From Candidatus Cloacimonadota bacterium (GTDB taxonomy: Bacteria > Muiribacteriota > UBA6191): DNA of 48,626 nucleotides. Below, one piece after another: positions 16,559 to 26,717 of this stretch. The notes under the pieces were generated by a model. The model made no database searches. It was not told where the DNA came from and worked only from the letters and a program-made list of their open reading frames with translations. The stretch's first letter is position 1. Every line of letters starts with the position of its first letter. The position numbers and the translations under genes were made by a program. Where the stretch lies: contig NVVD01000001.1 of NCBI GenBank assembly GCA_002402105.1, forward strand, positions 1,809 through 50,434, given 5' to 3'.

Positions 16559-19558
16559 TTATTTACAAAGACCAATTAAATTACATACTTCAACTTGAAG
16601 AGTAATATTTTTTTCAGGTGAATCGATGAATCCATCAGATACTTTTACCCCTACAATAACACTTAAAGTAGACTCAGTTGTTGGACTAATGATTGATAGT
16701 TGTTGCTGATGAAATCCGTTATTTACTTGTATCTCTATATTTGTTGGTGAGATGATTCTCCAAGTATATGTTAATGAATCTTGATCAAGGTCTCTTGATG
16801 ATGCATTAAAAGTGAATGGTAATCCAGATAAAGAGACTTGAATATTTGAATCTACAAAAACCTCAGGAACTTTATTTTTTTCAACTATAATTTCAATATT
16901 TTTAGATGTTGTTATAAAAGAGTCTGAAACAGAAAGTTTAAAGCTAAGTGTTTGGTCTTGATTTGTCTTAACTGGTGTATTAAAGTCTAAGCTTTGGGTG
17001 TTGATTGTTTGATTGAGTACCTGTATCCCAGATATTTGCTCCCAAAGATAAATTAAGTTATCAGAGTTAGCATCAAAAACTTCTGGGTTGATAGAAATAG
17101 CAGTAGCTCCTTTAAAGCTTAAATTTTGATCAAAAGTGATAACTGGGGTGTTATTAGCAGGTATAGTAATTTGGGTCGTTGAAATATTAGAATAAGACTT
17201 ACCATCAAAACTTTGAAAATTAAGCTTAAATGTTTGTATGGATTGATTTTTTTGAGGGAGAGTAAGTCTTAAAGTTGAAGATTTATCATCATTGATAGTT
17301 AAGTTATTGCCTAAAATTTGACTCCATTGATAAGTTAAAGAGTCTAAGTCTAAGTCACTGTTTGTACTACTGATGGATATATTTTCTCCTCCAGAAAATA
17401 GGTAAGAAGCTTGTAAACTTGCTATTGGGGAATGATTTTGAGATAAAAAATAGATAGATTCATTTACTTGTTGAATTTGTTGATTATTTAATGCGCTATA
17501 GGTAATAGATTGAAAGTCTCTGGTTTCTTCTACATTTTGTAATTGATTATTTATTTGTAATTGGATATTAGAGTCTGATTTAGAGTAAATCAAAGCTGGA
17601 TTAGCCGTAGAGTAATGAGATGATGTAGCTTGTATAATTCCATCTTCATTTAATAAGTTTCTAATGATATATATTATTTGTTGATCAATATTATTAGTAT
17701 TGATATAAAAGATATTGTTGAGATGAAAGATATAAGAGTTGTCATTATTTAGGCTAAGATTATGGCTGACTGCTTGAGACATATCTTGGCTTTTAAATAA
17801 AATAGAACTTGATCCCTGTTTACTAAATTGAAAACTTTGAGATTTATAAGAAAGGCTTGATTGGCTGTTTTTTATAATAATTTCTCCTAGATTGATTTGA
17901 AAGTGATTTAAGATTTCATTTGGAATCATCAAAGGATTTGATATATTTTGCCAAAATTTAACTTTATCGTTGTTTAAAAGAGAAGATATAGAGCTAATAT
18001 CACTACTTGAATTGTGTAAAATATAGTAAATATTAGCTTCTTGATATTGTTGGTTTGTAATAATGGTCTTATAGCCAAGACTATGAAAAACTTTGATAAT
18101 ATCAGAAAGATTGCTTTGTTGAGTGATATTGATACTAGAGTTAAATCCAAGTAATACAATATTAATTATTTTATCATTCGTTTCTATTTTATACTTTTTA
18201 TTATATTTAAGTAGGCTAGAAAAGTTAAATTGATGAATATTTGTAAAGTCTTTAGTAAGAGATAAACTAGAGTCGATCGAGTAAAGAAAGTTAGAGTTTT
18301 CTTTGTAACGAGAGTAATATAAAGCATTTTTGGCTGAAGTTTGGAGTGACTGATTATCAAGTAAGATAATAGGAAAGTCATCATTTTGATAAAAAGCTAG
18401 AGTGTCACTCAAAGAGCTTATTTTTTTGATTGAGTTATTAAGATTATTTTGACTAAAAACTTTTAAATTCATTTGGCTTTGTAAAGTTGTAAGTAATGAA
18501 CTATCTATAGACGGTGAGTATAAATAATCACTTAGACATCCAGTAGTTTCAAATAGCTTTAATATAGAAACTAAAGAGCTAGTAGATAGTTGATTATTAG
18601 TATTTAATTGTAATAAATTTTTAAAATTAACTCCTGTATGAATATTATTTTCTTTAAGTTTTGTTAAAAATTGGCAAAAAGAATAGTCATCAATTGGAGA
18701 GTTTAAACCAATCTCGTTTAAATGACTAGAACTAAGATAATGTGATTTTAGTTGAGAAATGGGGTTGATTAAAAGATGTTTTAGTTGTTTTTTGTGAAGC
18801 CACTCTATGAAATAGTCTTGTGTAGATGTAATAAGACTTTTTGATGCAGAAGTTGGGTGTAGATTTCTTGGTATTTGAAAATCGTAGCCATAAATTTCTA
18901 TAGCATTCAGGATAAAGCCTTGTTTTATACCGTAATGTTTAGGAAAATCATAATTAGGAAACTGAACTAAACTAGCATTTTTAGAGATAATTATAAATGG
19001 TTCATTTGCTAAAATATGTTTAATTTTAGGAACGTTTTGAAATTTATTAGTAGTATTTATATCAGGAGAATACATCAACCAATTTTGATTTCTCATAAGC
19101 CAAATACTATCATAAGAAAGTCCTAAGTCTTCTATTTTAAAAGATGACGAGCTATATGTAAAAAGGGTTTCTTGAGATTTTGTGAATTGAACTTCTTTGC
19201 TAGGACTAGAAAAAGAACTGCCGCTTAGAATTAAGGTGATAGCTTTTGGAGAAAAAATGAAATAAGACTTATTGCTATTTAGAGTTTCAAAGGCTTCAAA
19301 ATTAAGGACTAAAAGTTTTTGTTTTGTAGTTTGGTCATTTGTAAAAAAGAGATATTTATTTTGGTTTGAGTCAAATGTCCACAAAACAATAATCTCTTCA
19401 CCAAAGTTTTGTAAACTTAAATTGACTGATGTGAGTAAACAAGGGAAAAGTTGAAAGCCCTTTGCCAGGTTTAGCTCTTGATTTACACAAAAATTAAAGG
19501 AAATAATAAACAGAAATAAAAAAGATTTAAGTTTATTAGCGAAACATTTTAGTTTCAT
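16559..19558 (-). CDS. Large secreted protein with C-terminal PKD/Ig-like repeats
   Basis: 999 residues with an N-terminal signal peptide (basic start, hydrophobic SFLFLFIISFNFCV). Residues about 35-690 are Ser/Asn-rich and of no family I recognise. Residues about 700-985 hold three related beta-sandwich repeats of PKD/REJ type: DLDLDSLTYQWSQILG, DANSDNLIYLWEQISG and DLDQDSLTYTWRIISP, each with the D-x-D-S-L-x-Y-x-W pattern and a following VSDGF-type strand. Such repeats usually serve as spacers or adhesion modules on surface proteins. The protein ends shortly after the last repeat, with no anchor seen. It follows the lipoprotein gene by 12 nt and ends 3 nt from the convergent kinase gene. 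Confidence 0.8.
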   Translation of the reverse strand: MKLKCFANKLKSFLFLFIISFNFCVNQELNLAKGFQLFPCLLTSVNLSLQNFGEEIIVLWTFDSNQNKYLFFTNDQTTKQKLLVLNFEAFETLNSNKSYFIFSPKAITLILSGSSFSSPSKEVQFTKSQETLFTYSSSSFKIEDLGLSYDSIWLMRNQNWLMYSPDINTTNKFQNVPKIKHILANEPFIIISKNASLVQFPNYDFPKHYGIKQGFILNAIEIYGYDFQIPRNLHPTSASKSLITSTQDYFIEWLHKKQLKHLLINPISQLKSHYLSSSHLNEIGLNSPIDDYSFCQFLTKLKENNIHTGVNFKNLLQLNTNNQLSTSSLVSILKLFETTGCLSDYLYSPSIDSSLLTTLQSQMNLKVFSQNNLNNSIKKISSLSDTLAFYQNDDFPIILLDNQSLQTSAKNALYYSRYKENSNFLYSIDSSLSLTKDFTNIHQFNFSSLLKYNKKYKIETNDKIINIVLLGFNSSINITQQSNLSDIIKVFHSLGYKTIITNQQYQEANIYYILHNSSSDISSISSLLNNDKVKFWQNISNPLMIPNEILNHFQINLGEIIIKNSQSSLSYKSQSFQFSKQGSSSILFKSQDMSQAVSHNLSLNNDNSYIFHLNNIFYINTNNIDQQIIYIIRNLLNEDGIIQATSSHYSTANPALIYSKSDSNIQLQINNQLQNVEETRDFQSITYSALNNQQIQQVNESIYFLSQNHSPIASLQASYLFSGGENISISSTNSDLDLDSLTYQWSQILGNNLTINDDKSSTLRLTLPQKNQSIQTFKLNFQSFDGKSYSNISTTQITIPANNTPVITFDQNLSFKGATAISINPEVFDANSDNLIYLWEQISGIQVLNQTINTQSLDFNTPVKTNQDQTLSFKLSVSDSFITTSKNIEIIVEKNKVPEVFVDSNIQVSLSGLPFTFNASSRDLDQDSLTYTWRIISPTNIEIQVNNGFHQQQLSIISPTTESTLSVIVGVKVSDGFIDSPEKNITLQVEVCNLIGLCK

Positions 19559-19570
19559 AGATTGGTACTG

Positions 19571-20437
19571 TTATTTACTCAATGGAATCAATTGAGCAAC
19601 TCCAAAACTAGTGCTTGTCATTAATTTACCACGAGACTTTGTATTAACATATTGCTTAACGTTACTAAGTTGAATAATTTGATAACTTGCTTCTTTGAGT
19701 GGACCAAGTTGCTTGATTTCTGTTCCGTCAGGTTGAACAACAAGGCTTTCTCCTTGATATTTTATAGAGACTGTAGTACCGCTTTGAGCAGGTATAGAAA
19801 TCATCTGACCGTTTAAAGGGCTTAGCTTTTGCCCGACTGTAGACTCTACGTTGTCAAATCGTAAATAGGGCTGGTCATTTATAGAGTAAAAGACTGTACC
19901 GGGCTGATTTAAATAAAAGTAAACCTGTTGTTTACTCATTATATTACTACCAGAAGCAGGGATAAGAGTGACGGCTATATTACTAACGTTTACAGGCTCA
20001 ACAGTAATTTTAAGAAGCTTTGGGCTATCATTTGGAGGGGCAACTAATAAGTCAATGGTTGAAGTTCCTTCAGCAAAAACTTCTCCCTGATTATTGAGAG
20101 CAGCTAAAGTAGCGGTGTATATATGACCAATTAACAGGGTGATTTTAGCAGAAGTTTGGTTAGAGTCATAAAGAGAAGTTTGATCATTTAAACCATCGCT
20201 TGAGATAGTCACACGAAATTGTACTAAATTTGGGAGATTTGCTCTTGTACTCCGAGATTTAGATTGGTTTGTTGTATTAGGGAGTTGTTGCAGGCTTAGA
20301 GTAATGTCTACTGTTTTAATTTTGGATTCACTGGTTGTATTAGTAATTTTAGATTGTGGATTATTTTGTTCACCACATCCATTAAGAAATAAACCAAGAC
20401 CAAAAACAGAAATAGACAATAAAATTTTAGACAACAT
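19571..20437 (-). CDS. Lipoprotein of unknown function
   Basis: 288 residues with a type II signal peptide: hydrophobic SKILLSISVFGLGLFLNG and lipidated Cys21 in the lipobox LNGC. The mature part starts with an Asn/Ser/Thr-rich linker, then beta-rich sequence (VDITLSLQQLP, TVFYSINDQPYLRF) suggestive of an envelope protein. No enzymatic motif. The ribosome site is strong (GGGGGAA about 6 nt upstream). It is the first gene of a two-gene unit with the large PKD-like protein, driven by the promoter at 20483-20511, so the two probably act together at the cell surface. Confidence 0.8.
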   Translation of the reverse strand: MLSKILLSISVFGLGLFLNGCGEQNNPQSKITNTTSESKIKTVDITLSLQQLPNTTNQSKSRSTRANLPNLVQFRVTISSDGLNDQTSLYDSNQTSAKITLLIGHIYTATLAALNNQGEVFAEGTSTIDLLVAPPNDSPKLLKITVEPVNVSNIAVTLIPASGSNIMSKQQVYFYLNQPGTVFYSINDQPYLRFDNVESTVGQKLSPLNGQMISIPAQSGTTVSIKYQGESLVVQPDGTEIKQLGPLKEASYQIIQLSNVKQYVNTKSRGKLMTSTSFGVAQLIPLSK

Positions 20438-20456
20438 AAATTCCCCCGAATAAAAA

Positions 20457-20474
20457 GTCTAATGATAATTAGAC
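20457..20474. promoter_or_regulatory. Inverted repeat at the start of the lipoprotein transcript
   Basis: GTCTAAT at 20457-20463 and ATTAGAC at 20468-20474 form a perfect 7-bp dyad with a 4-nt centre. It falls just downstream of the predicted -10 (20483-20488), around +10, a place suited to an operator or 5' hairpin. Confidence 0.4.
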
Positions 20475-20482
20475 ATGATTAT

Positions 20483-20511
20483 ATTTTAACGTACTAATTA
20501 ATGGCTGACAA
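20483..20511 (-). promoter_or_regulatory. Sigma-70-type promoter for the lipoprotein/PKD-protein unit
   Basis: Read on the minus strand: TTGTCA (complement of 20506-20511), a 17-nt spacer, then TAAAAT (complement of 20483-20488). Each box matches 5 of 6 consensus bases and spacing is ideal. It points at the lipoprotein start at 20437. Confidence 0.6.
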
Positions 20512-20553
20512 GTCTTTTTCTTTTAAAAAGTGATGTATACATTGAAAATATGA

Positions 20554-21546
20554 TTATTGTTTAGAAAATTTAGAGTTTAATTCGAGAAATTCATTTAAAA
20601 ACTGTTCGTTTGTTACTTTTTCTTGGATTTTTTCTGTTAAAAAAGAACGATAGTTTCTAGCTCCTTTTATGCCTTTATAAAGTCCCATCATATGCCTTAT
20701 GAAGCTGTGAGGAGAGAGATGTAAATTTTTTAGAATTTGAGGGTATTCTCTCATTTTTAATAGTACTTCTTCTCTTGAAGAAGATGGGTTTGATTTTTGA
20801 TGATAAAATGTTGTATCAAATTCAGAAAATAACCAAGGATTTTCATAAGCTTCTCTACCAATCATAACCCCATCTACTTTTTCTAAGTTTGTTGAGATTT
20901 GTTGGATGGTTTTAATTTGTCCATTAATTTCAATATTAAGATGAGGAAAATCTTTTTTAATTTGATATACCTCCTCATAGCGAAGAGGTGGAACGGTTCT
21001 GTTTTCTTTTGGACTTAAACCTTGTAGCCAAGCTTTTCTAGCATGAATAATAAATTTATTTACTCCTACTGATGAGACTATCTTTATAAAATTACTTAAA
21101 TCTTCATAGGAGTCTAAATCATCTACCCCTATACGATGTTTGACGCTAATAGGGATAGAAACTTTATTTTTCATGGTGAGCAAACATTCAGCGACTAAAT
21201 TTGGATTTTTCATTAAACAAGCTCCAAAAGCACCAGATTGAACTCTATTTGAAGGGCAGCCTACATTTAGATTAATTTCGCTGTATCCATAATCTTGGCA
21301 AATAATAGAAGCTTCACCTAATTCTTGAGGGTTATTACCTCCTAATTGAATGCAAAGAGGCAACTCTTGCGGGCTAAAGCCTAAATATTTATCAAGCCGT
21401 CCATCTTTAGAGGCGTATTTTATGGTGCTTGAGACTACCATTTCAGTATATAAGAGAACTTTTTTTGATATTTGTCTCATAAAATAGCGGTAGTGTCTGT
21501 CGGTGTAATCCATCATTGGAGCTATGCTAATTGGGTTGTTTTTCAT
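20554..21546 (-). CDS. dusA: tRNA-dihydrouridine synthase DusA
   Basis: 330-residue FMN enzyme modifying the tRNA D-loop (U20/U20a in DusA). DusA-specific features are APMMDYTDRHYRYFMR at the start, the NLNVGCPSNRVQSGAFGACLM segment with the catalytic Cys, VKHRIGVDD, IIHARKAWLQGLSPKENRTVPPLRY and NPWLFSEF. The HARKAWL...PPL segment separates DusA from DusB. Full-length. It is divergent from mutS2 with 132 bp between starts. Confidence 0.95.
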   Translation of the reverse strand: MKNNPISIAPMMDYTDRHYRYFMRQISKKVLLYTEMVVSSTIKYASKDGRLDKYLGFSPQELPLCIQLGGNNPQELGEASIICQDYGYSEINLNVGCPSNRVQSGAFGACLMKNPNLVAECLLTMKNKVSIPISVKHRIGVDDLDSYEDLSNFIKIVSSVGVNKFIIHARKAWLQGLSPKENRTVPPLRYEEVYQIKKDFPHLNIEINGQIKTIQQISTNLEKVDGVMIGREAYENPWLFSEFDTTFYHQKSNPSSSREEVLLKMREYPQILKNLHLSPHSFIRHMMGLYKGIKGARNYRSFLTEKIQEKVTNEQFLNEFLELNSKFSKQ

Positions 21547-21678
21547 TCTCTCTACTTTGTAAAATATTTAAGATATTATAACGAAATCTTTCAAAAACTA
21601 AAATTTAAGGTGCAAATGGAAACTATTTAATTATATATTTATTAAAAAAAATCAAACTTTAAAAACTTTGAGGTAATC

Positions 21679-24012
21679 GTGACTTCTGCTAATTTCCAAT
21701 TTAAATTAAATAGGCCAGTAAAATTTTGTATTCCAAGAGAATTTGATGGTTTAGAATTTTATGAAAAAATAAATAAATATCGTTCATTTGATACCTCACA
21801 AAAGCTTCTTTTAAATGAAAGACTTAGTTTTAATGAAAATAAGGTTCTTCAAAAGCAAAATGAAGTTGAAGAAATGATTTTATTATTGTCTGAGTGGAAA
21901 AGTAAAATAGGTTGTAGAAGTAGCTTAGACTTACAAAATAAAATAAAAAAAAATGAACGATTATTAGAACAGTATGAAATTGCAACTTTTGCTCTTGACT
22001 GTATGGATTTTATTGAGCTTCAAAGTATTACAAAAAAACATTTACATTTAAATGATTTAAAAAATGAATCTAATATAAAAGAGTTATGCGACAGGTTTGT
22101 TAGAACTTTTGACTATGAATTAAATTTGTTAGATACAGCATCAGAAGACTTATTTAAAATTCGTAAGAGTTTAAAAAAAGAAAAATCAACTATAAAAATG
22201 AAATTAGAGGAATTTTTCACAAAAAAAGAGTGGTCTTCTTATTTACAAGAAGATTTTTATATTGAGCTGAATGGGAGGTATGTTCTTTTAATAAAAACAG
22301 ATTTTAAAGGAAGAATGGATGGGATTGTTCATGGGGTTTCTAAAAGTGGACAAACAAGTTATTTTGAACCCAAAGAGTTGATTTTAATGAATCAAAACTA
22401 TTTAGATTTATTAACTCAAGAAAGAAAAGAAGCTTTTAAAATTATAGATATATTAATAGGTATTTTATATGAAAATAAACTAGATATTTTAAATATATTA
22501 AAGCATTTAAGAAAATTAGATATAATTAGGGCAAAGGCTTTATTTTCACAAGAATATCAAGGGGCTAATGTAGAATTTTCTAATAATAAATCTATGAACA
22601 TTAAAGACCTTTTTCACCCTCTTATAGATGATTGTGTCACCAATGATGTATTTTTAGGTTCAAATCAAAGATTGGTTATATTATCAGGACCAAATAGTGG
22701 GGGGAAAACTGCTACTTTAAAATCTCTGGGTTTATGTTTTTATTTTGCTGCGATGGGCTTAAGGGCTCCTGCAAAATCGTGTACTTTACCTAAAATAGAT
22801 AAAATTTTATTTTTAATGGGGGATTATCAGTCTTTGTTAGATTCTTTAAGTTCCTTTTCTGCTCATTTGAATAGATTTAAAGATTTATTAAAAAGAGTGA
22901 ATGAAAATTCTTTTTTATTGATAGATGAAATTATGACAGCAACCGATCCAAGAGAAGGAGAGGCCTTAGCTTTAATGATGTTAAGGCATTTGGGAGGTTT
23001 AGGAGTAAGAGGCTTTGTGAGTACTCACTTTTCTGCTTTAAAAAAATTAGCTTTACAAGAGGATTATTTTGTAAATGCATCAATGATTTTTAATCAAGAA
23101 AATTTACAAGCAACTTATCTTTTATCAATAGGGACCCCAGGAAACAGTTATGGAATTGAACTAGCAAAAAAATATGGGATGCCAAAAGAAGTTATAGAGG
23201 GGTCTCAAAAAATTTTAGGTGATGAACATTTTGAGTATCATGATTTAATTGAAGTCCAAAAAATAGAAATATTAAAAGCAAAAAAACATAATAAAAATTT
23301 AGAGCTTTTACTTGTAAAAGTAAAAGATTTAAAACTTGCTGGAGAAAAAACTTTAGAAGATTTTGATAATAAAAAAGAAAGAATTTTATCCAAAGCATAT
23401 AAAAATGTTTTAAAAGATTTACGCAGGTTTCAAAAGAGATGTGATAGTTTGTATGACTTGTCTCGAGATAAAAATGAAGAAATAATTGTGGATGAACAAG
23501 ACAATAAAAAACAATTATATTTAGAGATTTTAAAGAAGCAAAAAGTCTTTAAAACTAAATTGGCTCGTAATTTGCAAAAAACAGATTTTCAAAAAGGTGA
23601 CACAGTTAAGATTATTGGTTATAATAAGCTCGCTACGATTCTAGGAATAAATGAAGAAAAAGAAGAACTGCGTGTTTCTATAGGTAATCTTGAAATGACT
23701 CTAGCTTTAGAAGATGTTGAGTCTTCAAATTCTAAAGTACCTCAGGCAAAAGGTGGTTTTAGTTATAAAGCTGCTTTTGATTTTGAAGAGCTAGATTTAA
23801 GAGGCTTGAACATAGAAGACTCAATTATTAAGTTAGATAGCTTTTTAGATAGAGCAAAGGCATCCGGTTTAAAAGAAATTAAAATCATTCATGGAAAAGG
23901 CGTAGTAAAATCAGCAGTGATTGAATATTTGGCTAGAACTTCCATCACTTACGGACAAAAACCAAAATTTTTAAATGAAGGTAGTTTATCTATTCACTTG
24001 AATGTAAATTAA
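21679..24012 (+). CDS. mutS2: MutS2 family endonuclease/ATPase with Smr domain
   Basis: MutS-related ATPase lacking the mismatch-recognition domain; family roles are suppression of recombination and rescue of collided ribosomes. Core helical clamp (residues 1-330), Walker A GPNSGGKT (337-344), Walker B LLIDEIMTATDP, and STHFSAL. A long coiled coil follows at about 510-620. The C-terminal Smr domain has DLRG (near 708) and HGKG (near 738). The Smr signature HGxGxG is altered to HGKGVV. Start is GTG 21679 with GAGG at 21670-21673. First gene of a compact five-gene unit; rpoN follows after 11 nt. Confidence 0.92.
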   Translation: MTSANFQFKLNRPVKFCIPREFDGLEFYEKINKYRSFDTSQKLLLNERLSFNENKVLQKQNEVEEMILLLSEWKSKIGCRSSLDLQNKIKKNERLLEQYEIATFALDCMDFIELQSITKKHLHLNDLKNESNIKELCDRFVRTFDYELNLLDTASEDLFKIRKSLKKEKSTIKMKLEEFFTKKEWSSYLQEDFYIELNGRYVLLIKTDFKGRMDGIVHGVSKSGQTSYFEPKELILMNQNYLDLLTQERKEAFKIIDILIGILYENKLDILNILKHLRKLDIIRAKALFSQEYQGANVEFSNNKSMNIKDLFHPLIDDCVTNDVFLGSNQRLVILSGPNSGGKTATLKSLGLCFYFAAMGLRAPAKSCTLPKIDKILFLMGDYQSLLDSLSSFSAHLNRFKDLLKRVNENSFLLIDEIMTATDPREGEALALMMLRHLGGLGVRGFVSTHFSALKKLALQEDYFVNASMIFNQENLQATYLLSIGTPGNSYGIELAKKYGMPKEVIEGSQKILGDEHFEYHDLIEVQKIEILKAKKHNKNLELLLVKVKDLKLAGEKTLEDFDNKKERILSKAYKNVLKDLRRFQKRCDSLYDLSRDKNEEIIVDEQDNKKQLYLEILKKQKVFKTKLARNLQKTDFQKGDTVKIIGYNKLATILGINEEKEELRVSIGNLEMTLALEDVESSNSKVPQAKGGFSYKAAFDFEELDLRGLNIEDSIIKLDSFLDRAKASGLKEIKIIHGKGVVKSAVIEYLARTSITYGQKPKFLNEGSLSIHLNVN

Positions 24013-24023
24013 GATAGGAACAT

Positions 24024-25448
24024 ATGAAACTTAGTCAGGATTTATCGTTAAAGCAGGTGCAAACCCTGAAGTTAACTCCTCAATTACAATTGGCTGTAAA
24101 GGTTTTACAAGCAAATCAAATTCAATTAGTAGAAATGATTGAACAAGAATTAATGGAAAACCCTGTTTTAGAAGTAAAACAGTCAGACTCAGAGATAAAA
24201 GAGATTGAGTTACCTGAAGCTTCAGAAAAAGCTCAATTAGTTGAATATGTAAAAGAATTTGAGAAATATTTTCAAGAATCTCAAGATAGTTTAAATAGTA
24301 GTGGGAGTTTTCAATCTTCAGCAACTAATGAAGATTTTTCTTCTTTTGAAGAATGGGTAGCTGACAAAGTAACTCTATCAGATTTACTTGAAGAACAATT
24401 ATTTTTAAGTGTTTTTAATGACTCTTCAAAAAGAATAGGCATGTACATTATTGCCGCTTTAGACCATAACGGCTGGTTAATGGAAAGTGTTGAAAAAATA
24501 GCTGCTAGTTTACTTTGTTCTGTAGATCAAGTAGAGCGTGTTTTAACTTTATTACAATCATTTGACCCAGTCGGTATAGCTGCTAGAGATTTGAAAGAAT
24601 GTTTATTGATTCAGTATTATCAAGAAGAAATTGAAGATAGAACTGTAAGACTTTTAATTGAAAATCATCTAGAAGAATTAGCAAACAATAGAATGAAAGA
24701 AATTTCAAAAGCACTAAATGTTTCGTTTGTTGAAATAGAACTAGCTTATAATCGAATAAAAGAACTAAATCCAAGGCCTGCTTCGGGCTATTTACATGAG
24801 GTATCAACAGCTGAGATTATTCGACCAGACTTATTTGTAGAAGTAGATGATGAAGAGCAATTATTGATAACTTTAAATGATAATTATTTACCAAACTTAA
24901 ATGTAAACCAATATTATCAAGAAAAAATTCAGAATGCAGAAGCAATGGATAAAGAAGAGTTAATTTATTTAAAAAGAAAGTTAAATTCAGCCATATGGTT
25001 TCGTCAATGCATAGAAAAAAGGCGAGAAACAATTTCATCTGTAGCAAAATGTATTTTTGAAATTCAACAAGACTTTTTTACAGAAGGGGTAAAGGGTTTA
25101 AAACCATTGACTTTAAGTGATATCGCAGCAAGAGTTGATCGACATGAAGCTACAGTATCAAGAGTAATAAACGGTAAGTATGCTCATACACCTGTTGGGA
25201 TTTTTGAATTAAAATTCTTTTTTTCTGGTGGTTTAAAATCAGAAACAGGAGAAATGATTTCTTCTAAGCGAATCAAAGAAATTATTCAACAAGCAATTTC
25301 AGAGGAAAATCCTAAAAAACCTTTAAGTGATCAGGTATTAGCGGACCTTTTAAAAGCTCGTGGAATAGAAATAGCAAGAAGAACAGTAACAAAGTATAGA
25401 GAAATGTTAAATATAGTCTCTTCATCCAAGAGAAGAAAATATACCTAA
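24024..25448 (+). CDS. rpoN: RNA polymerase sigma-54 factor
   Basis: 474-residue sigma-54. The N-terminal Gln-rich activator-contact region (QTLKLTPQLQLAVKVLQ) covers residues 10-45, an acidic linker follows, then the core-binding domain (LLEEQLFLSVFND, DPVGIAARDLKECL, HTPVGIFELKFFFS) and the HTH. The RpoN box ARRTVTKYREML is at about residues 450-461. It recognises GG/GC-type (-24/-12) promoters with an enhancer-binding activator; no such activator is encoded in this window. Spacing to neighbours is 11 and 15 nt, so it is embedded in a DNA repair/translation operon. Confidence 0.96.
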   Translation: MKLSQDLSLKQVQTLKLTPQLQLAVKVLQANQIQLVEMIEQELMENPVLEVKQSDSEIKEIELPEASEKAQLVEYVKEFEKYFQESQDSLNSSGSFQSSATNEDFSSFEEWVADKVTLSDLLEEQLFLSVFNDSSKRIGMYIIAALDHNGWLMESVEKIAASLLCSVDQVERVLTLLQSFDPVGIAARDLKECLLIQYYQEEIEDRTVRLLIENHLEELANNRMKEISKALNVSFVEIELAYNRIKELNPRPASGYLHEVSTAEIIRPDLFVEVDDEEQLLITLNDNYLPNLNVNQYYQEKIQNAEAMDKEELIYLKRKLNSAIWFRQCIEKRRETISSVAKCIFEIQQDFFTEGVKGLKPLTLSDIAARVDRHEATVSRVINGKYAHTPVGIFELKFFFSGGLKSETGEMISSKRIKEIIQQAISEENPKKPLSDQVLADLLKARGIEIARRTVTKYREMLNIVSSSKRRKYT

Positions 25449-25463
25449 ATAACAGGAGAATAG

Positions 25464-26222
25464 ATGTCAGGACATAGTAAATGGAGCACCATAAAACACA
25501 AAAAAGGTGCAAATGATAAAGCTAGAGCAAAAGTTTTCACTAAATTAATTAGAGAGATCGTAACTGCTGCGAAACAAGGTGGTTCTGATTCTGATATCAA
25601 CCCTAGACTTCGTTTAGCAATTCAAAAAGCAAAACAACAAAACTTACCAAATGACCCTCTAAATCGTGCAATTAAAAGAGGTGCTGGGGAGTTAGATGGA
25701 GACGACTACGAAGAAGGAATGTACGAAGGGTACGGCCCAAATGGGGTTGGTTTATTGGTTGAAGTTTTAACTGATAATAAAAATCGTACAGCTGCTGATA
25801 TTAGACATATTTTTACTAAATATGGTAATGCATTGGGTTCTCCTGGTTCTGTTTCTTATAACTTTGAAAGAGTGGGCCAATTTATTTTTCCAGTTTCTTT
25901 AGGTTCTGAAGATGACTTCATGGAGCATGTTTTAGAATCTGGTGCCGAAGATTTAATTAGTTCAGACCCTGAAGTCCATGAAGTAATTTGTGCTATTGAA
26001 GATTATGAAACCGTCGGTAAATACTTTGAAGAAAAAGAACTTGAAGCTAGTGAATCAGATTTAATTATGCAGCCAAAACTAAAAATAGATCTATCTGGTG
26101 AAGATGTATTAAAAATGCTTAAGTTATTAGATAAACTTGAGGACAATGATGATGTTCAAAATGTTTATTCTTCATTTGAAGCAAGTGATGAAGAAATGGA
26201 AAAAGCACTTGAGGCTATGTGA
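25464..26222 (+). CDS. yebC: YebC/PmpR family protein (probable transcription/translation regulator)
   Basis: 252 residues. Starts with the invariant SGHSKWSTIKHKKGANDKAR, followed by FTKLIREI, RLAIQKAKQQNLPND, YEGYGPNGVGLLVEVLTDNKNRTA and GSVSYNFERVG, all typical. The family was described as transcription regulators and more recently as factors helping ribosomes at difficult sequences. Often next to ruvC, as here. AGGAG ribosome site upstream. Its stop overlaps the GTG start of ruvC by 4 nt. Confidence 0.96.
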   Translation: MSGHSKWSTIKHKKGANDKARAKVFTKLIREIVTAAKQGGSDSDINPRLRLAIQKAKQQNLPNDPLNRAIKRGAGELDGDDYEEGMYEGYGPNGVGLLVEVLTDNKNRTAADIRHIFTKYGNALGSPGSVSYNFERVGQFIFPVSLGSEDDFMEHVLESGAEDLISSDPEVHEVICAIEDYETVGKYFEEKELEASESDLIMQPKLKIDLSGEDVLKMLKLLDKLEDNDDVQNVYSSFEASDEEMEKALEAM

Positions 26223-26710
26223 TCATACTAGGGATTGACCCTGGTTTAGCTACAATTGGTTATGGGGTTATAGATGTAGACAAGAATGGAAAAATGGATT
26301 GTTTGTCTTATGGTTGTATTAAGACAGAGAGTTACCATTCTTTATCTACAAGACTCAGAATCATATACGAAGATATGAAAGAAATTATTGAAAAATATTC
26401 TCCAAAACAAGTAAGTATTGAAAAAATATTTTTTAATAAAAATGTTACAACGGGTATTTCTGTTTCTCATGCTAGAGGAGTAATTTTATTAGCTGTTGAG
26501 CAAAGTGAAATACCTATTACTGAATATACTCCTTTACAATTAAAGTCTAAAGTAGTGGGATATGGTCATGCAGAAAAAAAGCAAGTCCAATATATGGTTA
26601 AAAATATTTTGAGCCTAGAAGAAGTCCCAAAACCAGATGATGCAGCAGATGGTCTAGCTCTTGCTATTTGTTATGCTTATGCAAATAGAGGTCGTTTATA
26701 TAAAGGATAG
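26219..26710 (+). CDS. ruvC: Crossover junction endodeoxyribonuclease RuvC
   Basis: Holliday-junction resolvase, 163 residues. Catalytic acids are Asp7 (GIDPG), Glu68 (SIEKIFF), Asp141 and Asp144 (DDAADGLALA). The start is GTG 26219, overlapping the yebC stop (GTGA), which suggests translational coupling. RuvA and RuvB, with which it works, are not in the window. The ung gene follows after 7 nt. Confidence 0.96.
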   Translation: MIILGIDPGLATIGYGVIDVDKNGKMDCLSYGCIKTESYHSLSTRLRIIYEDMKEIIEKYSPKQVSIEKIFFNKNVTTGISVSHARGVILLAVEQSEIPITEYTPLQLKSKVVGYGHAEKKQVQYMVKNILSLEEVPKPDDAADGLALAICYAYANRGRLYKG

Positions 26711-26717
26711 TTATTGA

